Part shown: positions 16,932 through 24,981 of the stretch, in pieces
Position numbering within the stretch: position 1 is the stretch's first letter
Layout of the letters: each line of letters starts with the position of its first letter
Assembly (NCBI RefSeq): GCF_011947285.1
Contig: NZ_JAAOZT010000001.1
Coordinates: 372,001-436,000 of the forward strand
Source of the DNA: Glaciimonas immobilis
GTDB lineage: Bacteria > Pseudomonadota > Gammaproteobacteria > Burkholderiales > Burkholderiaceae_D
Direction of reading: 5' to 3'
DNA: 64,000 bases
Made by a program: the position numbers and the translations under genes
Notes under the pieces: model-generated
Databases searched by the model: none
What the model saw: only the letters and a program-made list of their open reading frames with translations
Told to the model about the DNA's origin: nothing

Positions 16932-18911
16932 TTGGCACTACTCCCATTTGCTCGCTCCCGTACCGCATCTTTTTTCTCCTCGCTCTTTACTCCGCGGCTG
17001 GACCTTCAGGCCCGCAAAGCGTTATGGACAATTTCTACTGTTAGCGCCAGTATCGGCATGACTCTTTGTATGACGCCCGTAGCATCGGCTTCGAATTTTT
17101 CACAAATGGTTTTTTTTGGCGACTCCTTAATGGATAGCGGTTTCTATACCGGCGTCGGGCAACAGCCGTCCTTCACGACCAATCCTGATTTGATCTGGAC
17201 CCAACTGCTGGCGCGTAAAAATGGCTTAACCGCTGATCCGGCCTATGTGCTTACGCCGAATGGCGTTGTACCTTTGAACGGGACCAATTATGCGATTGGT
17301 GGTGCCCTGACGAGCCAGCAGTCTTTGGATCCTGCCAGCGGATTTCTCACCCCTTCAGTCACAGATCAGGTTAACAACTATTTATCGAGCCGCCCTAAAG
17401 CAGACAAAAATGCGCTTTACAGTGTGTGGGCAGGCTCCAATGACGTTTTTGCGTACACAACGCTGAATCAAGCTGGCCTTGGGGACCCAGATCCGGCGGT
17501 ACAGGCCGCCACCGCGCAAACAATCGTGGGACTAGTCGCGGGAGAAGCTGTGAATGTCGCCGGTTTAGTGGGGACGCTACAGCGTGCCGGTGCAGGTAAA
17601 GTACTGGTATTGAATTTGCCGGATATCGGGAATACGCCATTAGCGGCCCAACTCGGACTGCAACAATTGTGGACAGCGTCAGCCTACACGTTTAATCAAA
17701 CGTTGAATCAAAGCCTGAACCAACTAGGTGGCAACATTATCGCTTTGGACGTCTTTAGTTTGCTGGACGAGGTCATTCGTAATCCTGCGCTTTATGGCTT
17801 CAAGAATGTCACATTGGCTGCTTGCACCACGCCTGATTCAGGGACTTGTACCGCTGCTACCTTGGTGGAACCTAACGCGAATATGACGTATCTGTTTGCC
17901 GATAGCCTGCATCCCGGCGGTGCGGCGCAAGCGATCCTCGCGCAATATGCACAATCGGTATTGCTGGCACCTACACAGATCAGCCTGTTGGCTTCGGCAC
18001 CGCTGGTCGCCACACAAGCACAGACGCTAGCCATTGATAATCGTTTGAGATTGTTCGGGTCGGCACCGGTAAACGTAGGCAAGCCGGAAGCCTACGCGGT
18101 GGTTGGAAATACCCAACGCAACTACGGCAAAACCGACAATATGCAAGGTCTGGATGGCTCGGCCACCAGCGCTACAGTGGGAATCGATTACGCGATTAAT
18201 CAACAGTGGATGATCGGCACCGCGTTTGGTTACGGTCAAAATAAATCGAATTTCGGTAGCAATACCGGTAGCTTTAAGCTGGATCAAGCCATGATCTCCG
18301 GTTATACCCAATACCGTGATGGCGCGTGGGCCGTGAGCGCGATCGGCCTTGCAGGCCTGCTTCAATACAACAACGTCACCCGCAGCCTTATGTTGGGTCA
18401 GGCCCTGCGAAAAGAGAAGGGCACCACTGCGGGCGATCAATTGCTTCTCCGTTTAGGCGGTCAATATGACTTTGCGTTTGGCGCTGCAGTATTGAGCCCC
18501 ATCGCTAATTTGACCTGGCAACAAATCAAGGTCGAGGCCTATGACGAGAGAGGCAACGACAGTACGGCGATGCATTTTGATGCGCAGACCCGCATATCGT
18601 TGGTTTCCAGTGTGGGGTTGCAATTGACCGCCAATCAAACCATGTGGGGTTTTCCGATTCAACCATTTGCAAAACTAGCGTGGGACCGAGAATTGAAAAA
18701 CACGCCGAACGAAGTCCGCGCGCATGTGATCGGCATGGGGGGTAGTTTTGGTATGCCTGGTTATCAAGGTGCGGCAAATACGACACATCTGGATCTCGGC
18801 GCCAATATCAAACTGGCATCCGACACAACTGCTTTCGTGAATTATAGCGGCCAGTTCGCAAGCGGTAATAGAGCCAATACATTTCAACTAGGCGTCGCGA
18901 AATTGTTCTAA
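16932..18911 (+). CDS. GDSL autotransporter esterase/lipase (EstA-like)
   Basis: The 659-residue protein has a long N-terminal extension and signal peptide ending near ASAS. An SGNH/GDSL esterase domain follows, with block I FFGDSLMDSG near residue 63, WAGSNDVF near residue 168 and DSLHPGG near residue 325, giving the catalytic Ser and the Asp/His pair. The last 270 or so residues are a 12-strand autotransporter barrel ending in Phe (VAKLF). This is the arrangement of Pseudomonas EstA, a surface esterase linked to rhamnolipid production and motility. The start is TTG at 16932, preceded by AGGAGA. A terminator follows at 18931. Confidence 0.92.
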   Translation: MALLPFARSRTASFFSSLFTPRLDLQARKALWTISTVSASIGMTLCMTPVASASNFSQMVFFGDSLMDSGFYTGVGQQPSFTTNPDLIWTQLLARKNGLTADPAYVLTPNGVVPLNGTNYAIGGALTSQQSLDPASGFLTPSVTDQVNNYLSSRPKADKNALYSVWAGSNDVFAYTTLNQAGLGDPDPAVQAATAQTIVGLVAGEAVNVAGLVGTLQRAGAGKVLVLNLPDIGNTPLAAQLGLQQLWTASAYTFNQTLNQSLNQLGGNIIALDVFSLLDEVIRNPALYGFKNVTLAACTTPDSGTCTAATLVEPNANMTYLFADSLHPGGAAQAILAQYAQSVLLAPTQISLLASAPLVATQAQTLAIDNRLRLFGSAPVNVGKPEAYAVVGNTQRNYGKTDNMQGLDGSATSATVGIDYAINQQWMIGTAFGYGQNKSNFGSNTGSFKLDQAMISGYTQYRDGAWAVSAIGLAGLLQYNNVTRSLMLGQALRKEKGTTAGDQLLLRLGGQYDFAFGAAVLSPIANLTWQQIKVEAYDERGNDSTAMHFDAQTRISLVSSVGLQLTANQTMWGFPIQPFAKLAWDRELKNTPNEVRAHVIGMGGSFGMPGYQGAANTTHLDLGANIKLASDTTAFVNYSGQFASGNRANTFQLGVAKLF

Positions 18912-18930
18912 ATCGTTTGGACTTCAAAAA

Positions 18931-18963
18931 AAAACGCCCCGGCATGGAGCCGGAGCGTTTTAG
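18931..18963 (+). terminator. terminator after the autotransporter gene
   Basis: AAACGCCCCGGC and GCCGGAGCGTTT pair with one mismatch around a five-base loop, followed by a short T run. The A-rich left flank would also give a T run on the minus strand, so it may work in both directions. The convergent livK copy 2 ends 140 bases further on. Confidence 0.75.
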
Positions 18964-19104
18964 GTAGTTCTAAAATGATGTTTTAGTCGTTAATTAAACT
19001 TGCCAGCGTGAATCAATATTTCGATTCAGAGGACGCGCCAGAACTGCTGACACGACCCGCTAACATCTTAAATTATTGACGCAGTAACGTCATTATTTAA
19101 CCAC

Positions 19105-20250
19105 TTACTTTGTCACCGCCAGCAACGTACGTAAGCCACCTTTGTATGTGTACAAAGTCAAAGAACCGTCTTTGATATCGCCTTTAGCATCAAAAGCGAT
19201 ATTGCCGGTGACACCTTTGTGGCGAATCTTGGCGAGGAAAGGCAGATACTTTTTAGGGTCGGCTGATTTGGCTTCTTGCATCGCCTGAACCATGGTCATC
19301 AACGCGTCGTAGACGTACGGTGCGTAAATTACAACTTCTTGATTAAATTTCTTTTGGTAAGCGACTTTGAACTCTTCCAGCGCTTTTTTACCAGCATCAG
19401 GAACACCGCCAGCTTCGGCGCAGACTACCTGATCGTCTTCCAAGCCAGCACCGGCTAATTTAGCCAGTTCTGTCGTACACAGGCCATCACCGCCCATGAA
19501 CTTGGCTTTGATGCCCAGTTGTTTCATTTGACGCAGCATTGGACCGCCAACAGCATCCATACCGCCGAAGAAAATCAGATCCGGATTTTTGGCTTTAATT
19601 GACGTCAGAATAGCGTTGAAGTCGGTTGCTTTGTCGTTAGTGAATTGGGTCGCTACGATATTAGCACCGTCTTTTTTTGCGCCTTTGGAAAACTCGTCGG
19701 CAACGCCTTGACCATACGCAGTACGATCGTCAATCACCGCGATATTTTTAGCATGCAGTTTGTCGACAGCGTAACGGCCTAAAGTACCGCCCAGTTGGCC
19801 ATCGTTAGCGACTACGCGGAACGCAGTGTTGAAGCCTTGCTGGGTATATTTTGGGTTAGTCGCAGATGGAGAAATCTGCGCGATACCTGCATCGAAATAA
19901 ATTTTGGATGCAGGGATGGTCGTGCCAGAGTTCATGTGGCCGATCACGCCATTGACGTGCGCATCGACTAATTTCTGAGCAACTGTCGTTGCCAGTTTAG
20001 GATCGGATGCATCGTCTTCACCGTCGAGTACAAATTTTACCTTTTTGCCGCCGATCATGGTGCCTTTGGCATTCAACTCATCGATCGCCATTTTGGCACC
20101 GTTTTCGTTGTCTTTACCAATGTGTGCATTCGGACCTGTAAGTGGGCCGACGTGGCCAATAGTGACGACCTGTTCTTGTGCGAATGCCGATCCAGCAAGC
20201 GCTAATGCAATAGCACCGACTAGTGGAATCATTTTGGTCTTGATCTGCAT
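19105..20250 (-). CDS. livK: branched-chain amino acid ABC transporter binding protein (LivK-type, copy 2)
   Basis: This 381-residue protein is a close paralogue of the copy at 12697-13842 and has the same length and blocks: signal peptide VGAIALALAGSAFAQ, IGHVGPLTGPNAHIGKD, GVIGHMNSGTTIPASKIYFD. The frame opens far upstream at 20418, but ATG 20250 is the start because AGGAGAGAAATTC precedes it and the signal peptide begins there. It is divergent from the Lrp-type gene at 20432 across 181 bases, so the regulator probably controls it. Its permease and ATPase partners are not in this window. Confidence 0.92.
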   Translation of the reverse strand: MQIKTKMIPLVGAIALALAGSAFAQEQVVTIGHVGPLTGPNAHIGKDNENGAKMAIDELNAKGTMIGGKKVKFVLDGEDDASDPKLATTVAQKLVDAHVNGVIGHMNSGTTIPASKIYFDAGIAQISPSATNPKYTQQGFNTAFRVVANDGQLGGTLGRYAVDKLHAKNIAVIDDRTAYGQGVADEFSKGAKKDGANIVATQFTNDKATDFNAILTSIKAKNPDLIFFGGMDAVGGPMLRQMKQLGIKAKFMGGDGLCTTELAKLAGAGLEDDQVVCAEAGGVPDAGKKALEEFKVAYQKKFNQEVVIYAPYVYDALMTMVQAMQEAKSADPKKYLPFLAKIRHKGVTGNIAFDAKGDIKDGSLTLYTYKGGLRTLLAVTK

Positions 20251-20431
20251 GAATTTCTCTCCTGAGGATTTAAAATAATACGTAGTACTACAAAGCAATA
20301 CAGGCGGGCAAAAAACTTTGTTCCTCCGTTTGCAGCTTATTAGGTTGCTGCGAACATGCAAACGGTACATCATAAAAAACAGTTCGCAAAGCGGTTTTAT
20401 GCGTTTTTTTTGAATCACTCACACTTCTCAT

Positions 20432-20941
20432 ATGACCAAACACCATGTTCTGGATAAGATAGATCGCAAGTTACTCAACTTGTTGCAGCTTGACAATCAG
20501 GTGCCCACCCGGACCTTGTCCGATAAGGCGCATATTTCACAACCCACTTGCTTGCGCCGCATCCGCGACCTGCGCGAGGCTGGCGTCATCAGCGCCGATG
20601 TCTCTTTAGTCGATCCAGTTGCCCTCGGCTATGGCATGCTCGCGTTTCTCGAAATCTCTCTCAACAATCAGTCGGATGAACATATGGAGGAATTTGAACT
20701 CCGTATGAACAAGGAAGCCGAGGTGATGCAGTGCTATTTTGTGTCTGGCGATTATGATTATTTCCTGGTGGCGCACGTCGTGGATATGGACGCTTATTAT
20801 CAATTCGTAAGGCGGGTTATTTCTGGTTCTGGCAATGTTCGTCACTTCCAGTCACGGTTCCCAATGAAGCGGGCAAAATTTGTTACCCGGATCGCCTTTG
20901 ATGAAAAAGTCGCGACGATTCAGGTCAAAGCGCCAAAATAG
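20432..20941 (+). CDS. Lrp/AsnC-family transcriptional regulator
   Basis: The 169-residue protein has an N-terminal helix-turn-helix (VPTRTLSDKAHISQPTCLRRIRDL cut across residues 24-47) and a C-terminal RAM domain (VMQCYFVSGDYDYFLVAHVVD) that binds amino acids and drives oligomerisation. It belongs to the Lrp/AsnC family of feast/famine regulators. It faces livK copy 2 across a 181-base shared promoter region and lies near dadA on the other side. This suggests that it senses an amino acid and regulates uptake or degradation. The specific effector is not evident. Confidence 0.9.
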   Translation: MTKHHVLDKIDRKLLNLLQLDNQVPTRTLSDKAHISQPTCLRRIRDLREAGVISADVSLVDPVALGYGMLAFLEISLNNQSDEHMEEFELRMNKEAEVMQCYFVSGDYDYFLVAHVVDMDAYYQFVRRVISGSGNVRHFQSRFPMKRAKFVTRIAFDEKVATIQVKAPK

Positions 20942-21184
20942 CGCTGCGCCCTTAAATGAGGCGCAAGACCGACAAAACCGGTGCATGCTTGTTCATTCAA
21001 CGCATTCGCCCGGGTCAGGTTGCAATATCCGGGCCATGTGCGCCGCACATCAACCATATAGGCATTAGTCAATAATCAACCAATAACCGGTTACGACTTA
21101 ACAGTAGGCGACGAAGCTGAATTAACGGATATGCGGCATCCGCTCATTGTTGACAGTTAATCCCCTTCAGGCAAGAAGACGCAT

Positions 21185-21216
21185 AAAAAAAGACCATCCC
21201 GGGTTTCGGAATGGTC
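21185..21216 (-). terminator. minus-strand terminator downstream of dadA
   Basis: GACCATCCCG (21192-21201) pairs with CGGAATGGTC (21207-21216) with one mismatch. On the minus strand the hairpin is followed by seven T. It lies 240 bases beyond the dadA stop. The rest of 20942-21454 shows no gene. Confidence 0.8.
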
Positions 21217-21454
21217 ATGTGATGTGCGTCGGATAAGTCCCGCAACGGCGCTCAGCTTGTCCGGCATAAGCCGCTGTTGTCGGATGTGTTTGAAAACGAA
21301 GTGTTAAAAACGTATACCCAACCGTAGCACCTGCGAAAAATTATTTCATGGTCCAGCTGTCGGTTCAAACGACGGGCCTTGCTTGTAGCATGCAGGTACG
21401 ATAATTTTCTTTGCAGCGTATTTCACCCGCGGTAATCTTAAGGTTTTTCTTAAG

Positions 21455-22771
21455 TCACGCCTGGACTTCGCGTGTCTGACCTGTAGCATTAGGAGTGCGT
21501 CGTGGCATACCGGTAAACGCAAAATCAATCTCGGGCTGCCGACCGGCGATGATCTCGGCAATGGCGCGACCCGAGCCGCATCCCATCGTCCAGCCTAGCG
21601 TGCCGTGACCGGTATTGAGAAACAGATTGGCTATCTTGCTCTTGCCGATATACGGAATATTGGATGGCGTTAGTGGGCGCAAGCCGGTCCAATAGGTCGG
21701 ATTGGCATAATCGCAGGCGTCGGGAAATAACTCACGGGTACGCCGGGTAATCGCTTCGCATCGAGTGGTGTTGAGCTCGCGGGTATAGCCGTTTAACTCG
21801 CAGGTACCGGCAACCCGCAAGCGGTCACCCAGGCGTGATATCACGAGCTTGTAACCGTCGTCCGTCAACGAGACGCTAGGTGCAGCGGCAGGGTTGGTGA
21901 TTTTGTAGGTGGCGGAGTAGCCTTTACCGGGATAAATCATCAAATTAATGCCCAGCGGCTTAAGCAATTGCTCCGAAAAGCTACCCATGGCGACCACGAA
22001 CTTATCTGCGTGTAGGACTTCGTGCTTGCCGTCGGCGTTGATAATTTCAACGCCAGTGATTTTGGTATCGGCGCCGCTGCCATTAGTGATCAGGCGCGTC
22101 ACCGTAGTATTGAACTGAAATCTGACGCCGGCGTCTTGCGCCCTGTTTGCCAGGCCGGTGGTGAACTTGTAAACGTCGCCGGATTCATCATTGTCAGTAT
22201 AGTCACCGCCGACGATTTTGTCTCGGATGCGTGCTAGTGACGGCTCAATTTTGACGACCTCATCTGCGCTGATCGAGTTGCGCGGACAACCCAGATCGCG
22301 CATCAATTTAGCCGCGGCCAGCGAGTCGTCGAATTCTTTTTGCTCGGTATAAAAATGCAGAATCCCACGCACCAGATGGTCGTATTCGATGCCGGTTTCG
22401 GCGCGCACCGACAACAATGTCTGGCGGCTGTATTCGCAGATGGCGACGATTTGGCGAATGTTGGCTGCGGTGCGTGAGGGCGTGCATTCACGCAGAAAAT
22501 TCAGCGCCCATTTCCATTGGAGCCATTCTGGACGAAAGCGATAGAGCAGCGGTGCATCTTCTTTGCCGAGCCATTTCAAAACCTTCAGCGGTGCTTGCGG
22601 ATTAGCCCAGGGTTCCGCATGCGATACCGAAATCTGACAGCCGTTAGCAAAACTGGTCTCTTGCGCTGCACCTGACTGTCGGTCAATAACGGTAACGTCG
22701 TAACCTTCTTTGTTCAGGAACCATGCCGACGATGTACCGATAATACCGGCCCCTAATACAATCACTTTCAT
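21455..22771 (-). CDS. dadA: D-amino acid dehydrogenase small subunit
   Basis: The 438-residue FAD enzyme begins with the dinucleotide-binding motif MKVIVLGAGIIGTSSAW. It has the DadA blocks SFANGCQISVSHAEPWANP, YPGKGYSATYKI and the C-terminal GHGTLGWTMGCGSGRAIAEI. It oxidises D-amino acids, chiefly D-alanine, to oxo acids at the inner membrane, feeding electrons to quinones. There is no alanine racemase (dadX) gene next to it, which is the usual partner in other genera. The nearby Lrp-type regulator could respond to alanine, as in the dad system, but that is inference. It is followed by a terminator at 21185. Confidence 0.93.
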   Translation of the reverse strand: MKVIVLGAGIIGTSSAWFLNKEGYDVTVIDRQSGAAQETSFANGCQISVSHAEPWANPQAPLKVLKWLGKEDAPLLYRFRPEWLQWKWALNFLRECTPSRTAANIRQIVAICEYSRQTLLSVRAETGIEYDHLVRGILHFYTEQKEFDDSLAAAKLMRDLGCPRNSISADEVVKIEPSLARIRDKIVGGDYTDNDESGDVYKFTTGLANRAQDAGVRFQFNTTVTRLITNGSGADTKITGVEIINADGKHEVLHADKFVVAMGSFSEQLLKPLGINLMIYPGKGYSATYKITNPAAAPSVSLTDDGYKLVISRLGDRLRVAGTCELNGYTRELNTTRCEAITRRTRELFPDACDYANPTYWTGLRPLTPSNIPYIGKSKIANLFLNTGHGTLGWTMGCGSGRAIAEIIAGRQPEIDFAFTGMPRRTPNATGQTREVQA

Positions 22772-22893
22772 GCGAAATCTCCAAAATTAACTAAATTCGT
22801 ATGAAGGTATTGTAAGAAGTTCTAGATTGTTTAGGTGTTCAATGTTGGCCTCTAATTTTTCAATAATGATCTAACATCTTTAGTTTTTGATTA

Positions 22894-23463
22894 TTAATCG
22901 AAATTTTCTAATTTATATTTTGTTTTTTGAAATTTTGTCACTTCGATCGCTACGGCTTGAGAAACTACCTCGTTCAGCGTCTGATGCAAACCGGCTTTGA
23001 TTTGATCGGTCAGGCCTTGGATCGCGGTTTCTATCGCCCCTGCAAGTGAGTCGCGAATACGCTGCTCGATAACCAAATCGATCCGGTCCTGCAACTGTCC
23101 CAATATTTTTTGATGCAGATCCTGTTCGAGTTTTCCCCAATCGGGCTTCGGATCAACCGCTGCCGACAATGGTAACAATGCCGGATAGGCCAGTTGATAG
23201 GACAGACCGTCGTCGCTAAGCGTAATCGCGTCCTCCAGCGAGAGTGTCGGCCAGTCGTCCTCAAGGTGCTGGCTTTCCTCGTGCTGATTGTCTGCTGGCG
23301 GGCTTTCTTTGGCCTGCATCGCCTTGTGCTGGTTTTCTTCGGGATGATTCGCCGTGTGCGTGTCCTGCGTTTCTTTAGGCGGATTGCCGACATGCTCCTC
23401 TTCAACTGGAGTGATAACCTCGGTCAGAAGGGGGATACCGGCGTCAAGCGATTTGTTGTTCAT
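22894..23463 (-). CDS. DUF2486-like conserved protein
   Basis: The 189-residue acidic protein starts MNNKSLDAGIPLLTEVI; this IPxLTEVI opening is typical of the Burkholderiales DUF2486 family. The middle is Glu/Gln/His-rich low-complexity sequence with repeats (ENQHKAMQ, DNQHEESQH). The C-terminal 80 residues are predicted amphipathic helix (LEQDLHQKILGQLQDRIDL...), likely a coiled coil. GGAGGAAAGTA precedes the ATG. It lies 60 bases after holC in the same direction, so it is probably co-transcribed with it. The function is unknown. Confidence 0.75.
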   Translation of the reverse strand: MNNKSLDAGIPLLTEVITPVEEEHVGNPPKETQDTHTANHPEENQHKAMQAKESPPADNQHEESQHLEDDWPTLSLEDAITLSDDGLSYQLAYPALLPLSAAVDPKPDWGKLEQDLHQKILGQLQDRIDLVIEQRIRDSLAGAIETAIQGLTDQIKAGLHQTLNEVVSQAVAIEVTKFQKTKYKLENFD

Positions 23464-23523
23464 TACTTTCCTCCGGCATTTTGCTGCCTGTTTGTTGCGT
23501 CGTCCGGGTTCCGCTTACAGTAC

Positions 23524-23949
23524 CTACGCGTTGGCAGCGATCGAATGTGTAAGCGGATAGCCGCGTTGTTGATAGTATCGATAGCGTTCACGGCCATTAG
23601 TCTTGTCGATCTCATCAAGGGTGACAATCTCAAACATACGTTCAAAACGGGCGAAATGGATAGGCGTCTTTCCCGATAAATTAATCAATATCTGATGATG
23701 CGGCAAAGTGACGTCTTGATCATGGACCAGAATGACGGGCGTCTCTGCCGCAAGCGGGTCTTCCGCCGCCACATGCGGCAAAAAATCATATTCCGAGAAG
23801 GTCCACAGTGAGCGATCAAGATGGCCTGAATCGCTTACATTGCTTGTTAATATAACAATATTTCGTTGCGCCGCACGTGCTTTGCGCACCAAGCGACAGG
23901 TGTATAAAAACTTGTCAGGTATGTTAGTGTGAAAATCGATATGCGTCAT
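23524..23949 (-). CDS. holC: DNA polymerase III subunit chi
   Basis: The 141-residue protein begins MTHIDFHTNIPDKFLYTCRL, and blocks such as LDRSLWTFSEYDFLPH and PVILVHDQDVTLPHHQILINL match HolC. Chi joins psi in the clamp-loader complex and contacts single-strand-binding protein on the lagging strand. The length is normal. It starts 21 bases after the upstream thiol-protein gene, so it is co-transcribed with it. In many relatives pepA precedes holC; here its place is taken by the DUF4124/glutaredoxin-like gene. Confidence 0.9.
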   Translation of the reverse strand: MTHIDFHTNIPDKFLYTCRLVRKARAAQRNIVILTSNVSDSGHLDRSLWTFSEYDFLPHVAAEDPLAAETPVILVHDQDVTLPHHQILINLSGKTPIHFARFERMFEIVTLDEIDKTNGRERYRYYQQRGYPLTHSIAANA

Positions 23950-23970
23950 AGTTTGCTAAGGTTTTACGGC

Positions 23971-24600
23971 TTAAAATCTAAATCCGGGCGGCGCGCTAAT
24001 GGGGGCGGGCAAAGATGCACCCTTACTGGCATTCGGATCCGAATTGTCGTTGCCAGTATCGTCAGTGCGGGATTTTACAGGCGGTGCGGCAGGCGCTTTT
24101 GCACCATTGCGATAATTTTTTGGCAATCGATTTTCTTGCGGATAACCGGCGGCGCTAATCGCTGCTTGCCAGCCAACTGCTTCAAATCCATTTTGCTTAT
24201 TGCGCCCGATCAGCAAAAACGGTAATTGCCCCCCGCCGCCGACTGCCTTCAGGCGCGCGATGTCTTCGTTGGTGCTAATTGTTTTTTCTTTGTAGGGAAC
24301 ACCGCGAACGTTGAGCAGGGTGCGACCGTCATCGCAAGGAACGCAGTTGTTGGCGGTATATAAAACGACTGGATTGCCTTTGTTGGCTTGCGCCAGATCG
24401 TAGGGCAGTTCGCTGACATCGGTATTATTATTATCGAGCGATTTTTTGACGACCACATTGCCATTTTTTGGAGGCGTGTCGCTGTAGGTGACATGACCGT
24501 CTGCGCCGATGGATTTATAGAGTTGCCCCTGTGCAGCAGAGGAGGCCAGCAAACATACCATCAGGCCTGCTGTTGCAAATAATGATACTGCCAGTTTCAT
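23971..24600 (-). CDS. DUF4124/glutaredoxin-like periplasmic protein
   Basis: The 209-residue protein has a signal peptide (LFATAGLMVCLLASSAAQ). A DUF4124 block (QLYKSIGADGHVTYSDTPP) follows, then a glutaredoxin-like fold with the redox pair CVPC near residue 86 and the conserved GGGGQLPFLLIG cis-Pro region. The C-terminal 40 residues are a Pro/Ala/Ser/Asp-rich tail. It probably acts on disulfides in the periplasm. Its ATG overlaps the stop of a small upstream frame (ATGA), so it may be translationally coupled. It heads into holC 21 bases downstream. Confidence 0.8.
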   Translation of the reverse strand: MKLAVSLFATAGLMVCLLASSAAQGQLYKSIGADGHVTYSDTPPKNGNVVVKKSLDNNNTDVSELPYDLAQANKGNPVVLYTANNCVPCDDGRTLLNVRGVPYKEKTISTNEDIARLKAVGGGGQLPFLLIGRNKQNGFEAVGWQAAISAAGYPQENRLPKNYRNGAKAPAAPPVKSRTDDTGNDNSDPNASKGASLPAPISAPPGFRF

Positions 24601-24770
24601 CTGATACCTTTATATGGAAGAACGCCTTTTTCTTGCTGAACTCTCACTACGTAATTCGTTTGGCAGGATTCATTGTATGACACTGCGATCCGACTCGCGC
24701 CATACCGGTACCAGTCCAATTCGGCGCGTCTGGGACGCTCCCCCATTGAGCTACGCGTTGTGCTGACCAT
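24597..24770 (-). CDS. possible 57-residue protein coupled to the thiol-protein gene
   Basis: A 57-codon frame from ATG 24770 ends in a TGA that overlaps the ATG of the downstream DUF4124/glutaredoxin-like gene. The C-terminal half, GASRIAVSYNESCQTNYVVR, looks like a genuine beta-hairpin protein. Against this, there is no Shine-Dalgarno sequence, and the first codons include TAGCTCAATGGGGGAGC, which resembles a tRNA D-arm (24739-24755). I found no full tRNA fold. It could be a small basic protein, the end of a longer frame (open to 24893), or an RNA. Confidence 0.35.
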   Translation of the reverse strand: MVSTTRSSMGERPRRAELDWYRYGASRIAVSYNESCQTNYVVRVQQEKGVLPYKGIR

Positions 24771-24855
24771 TATGCCAATCATTGCCGATTTGAAAAAGCG
24801 AAAAAATGTGCCAGCTGCGTGTTGGCACTTAAAATGATCGAGGTTAAAAGCAAAA

Positions 24856-24884
24856 GCGCAGGATGCTGTAATGGCATCCTGCGC
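24856..24884 (-). terminator. strong minus-strand terminator after prlC
   Basis: A perfect 11-base stem GCGCAGGATGC/GCATCCTGCGC with a 7-base loop is followed on the minus strand by TTTTGCTTTT. It ends the folD-prlC transcript before the next minus-strand group. Confidence 0.88.
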
Positions 24885-24981
24885 CGGATTCATTGCTAAA
24901 GCGTTCTTACCATTGCAATACTTATTTGAATACTGGTGCCAAGCTTATTACCAGCTTATATTTCAGCTTATATTCCAGTAT

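Noticed and set aside
24690-24770. Complete tRNA gene on the minus strand
   Set aside because: A D-arm-like stretch is present, but no anticodon stem, T-arm or acceptor stem pairs as required.
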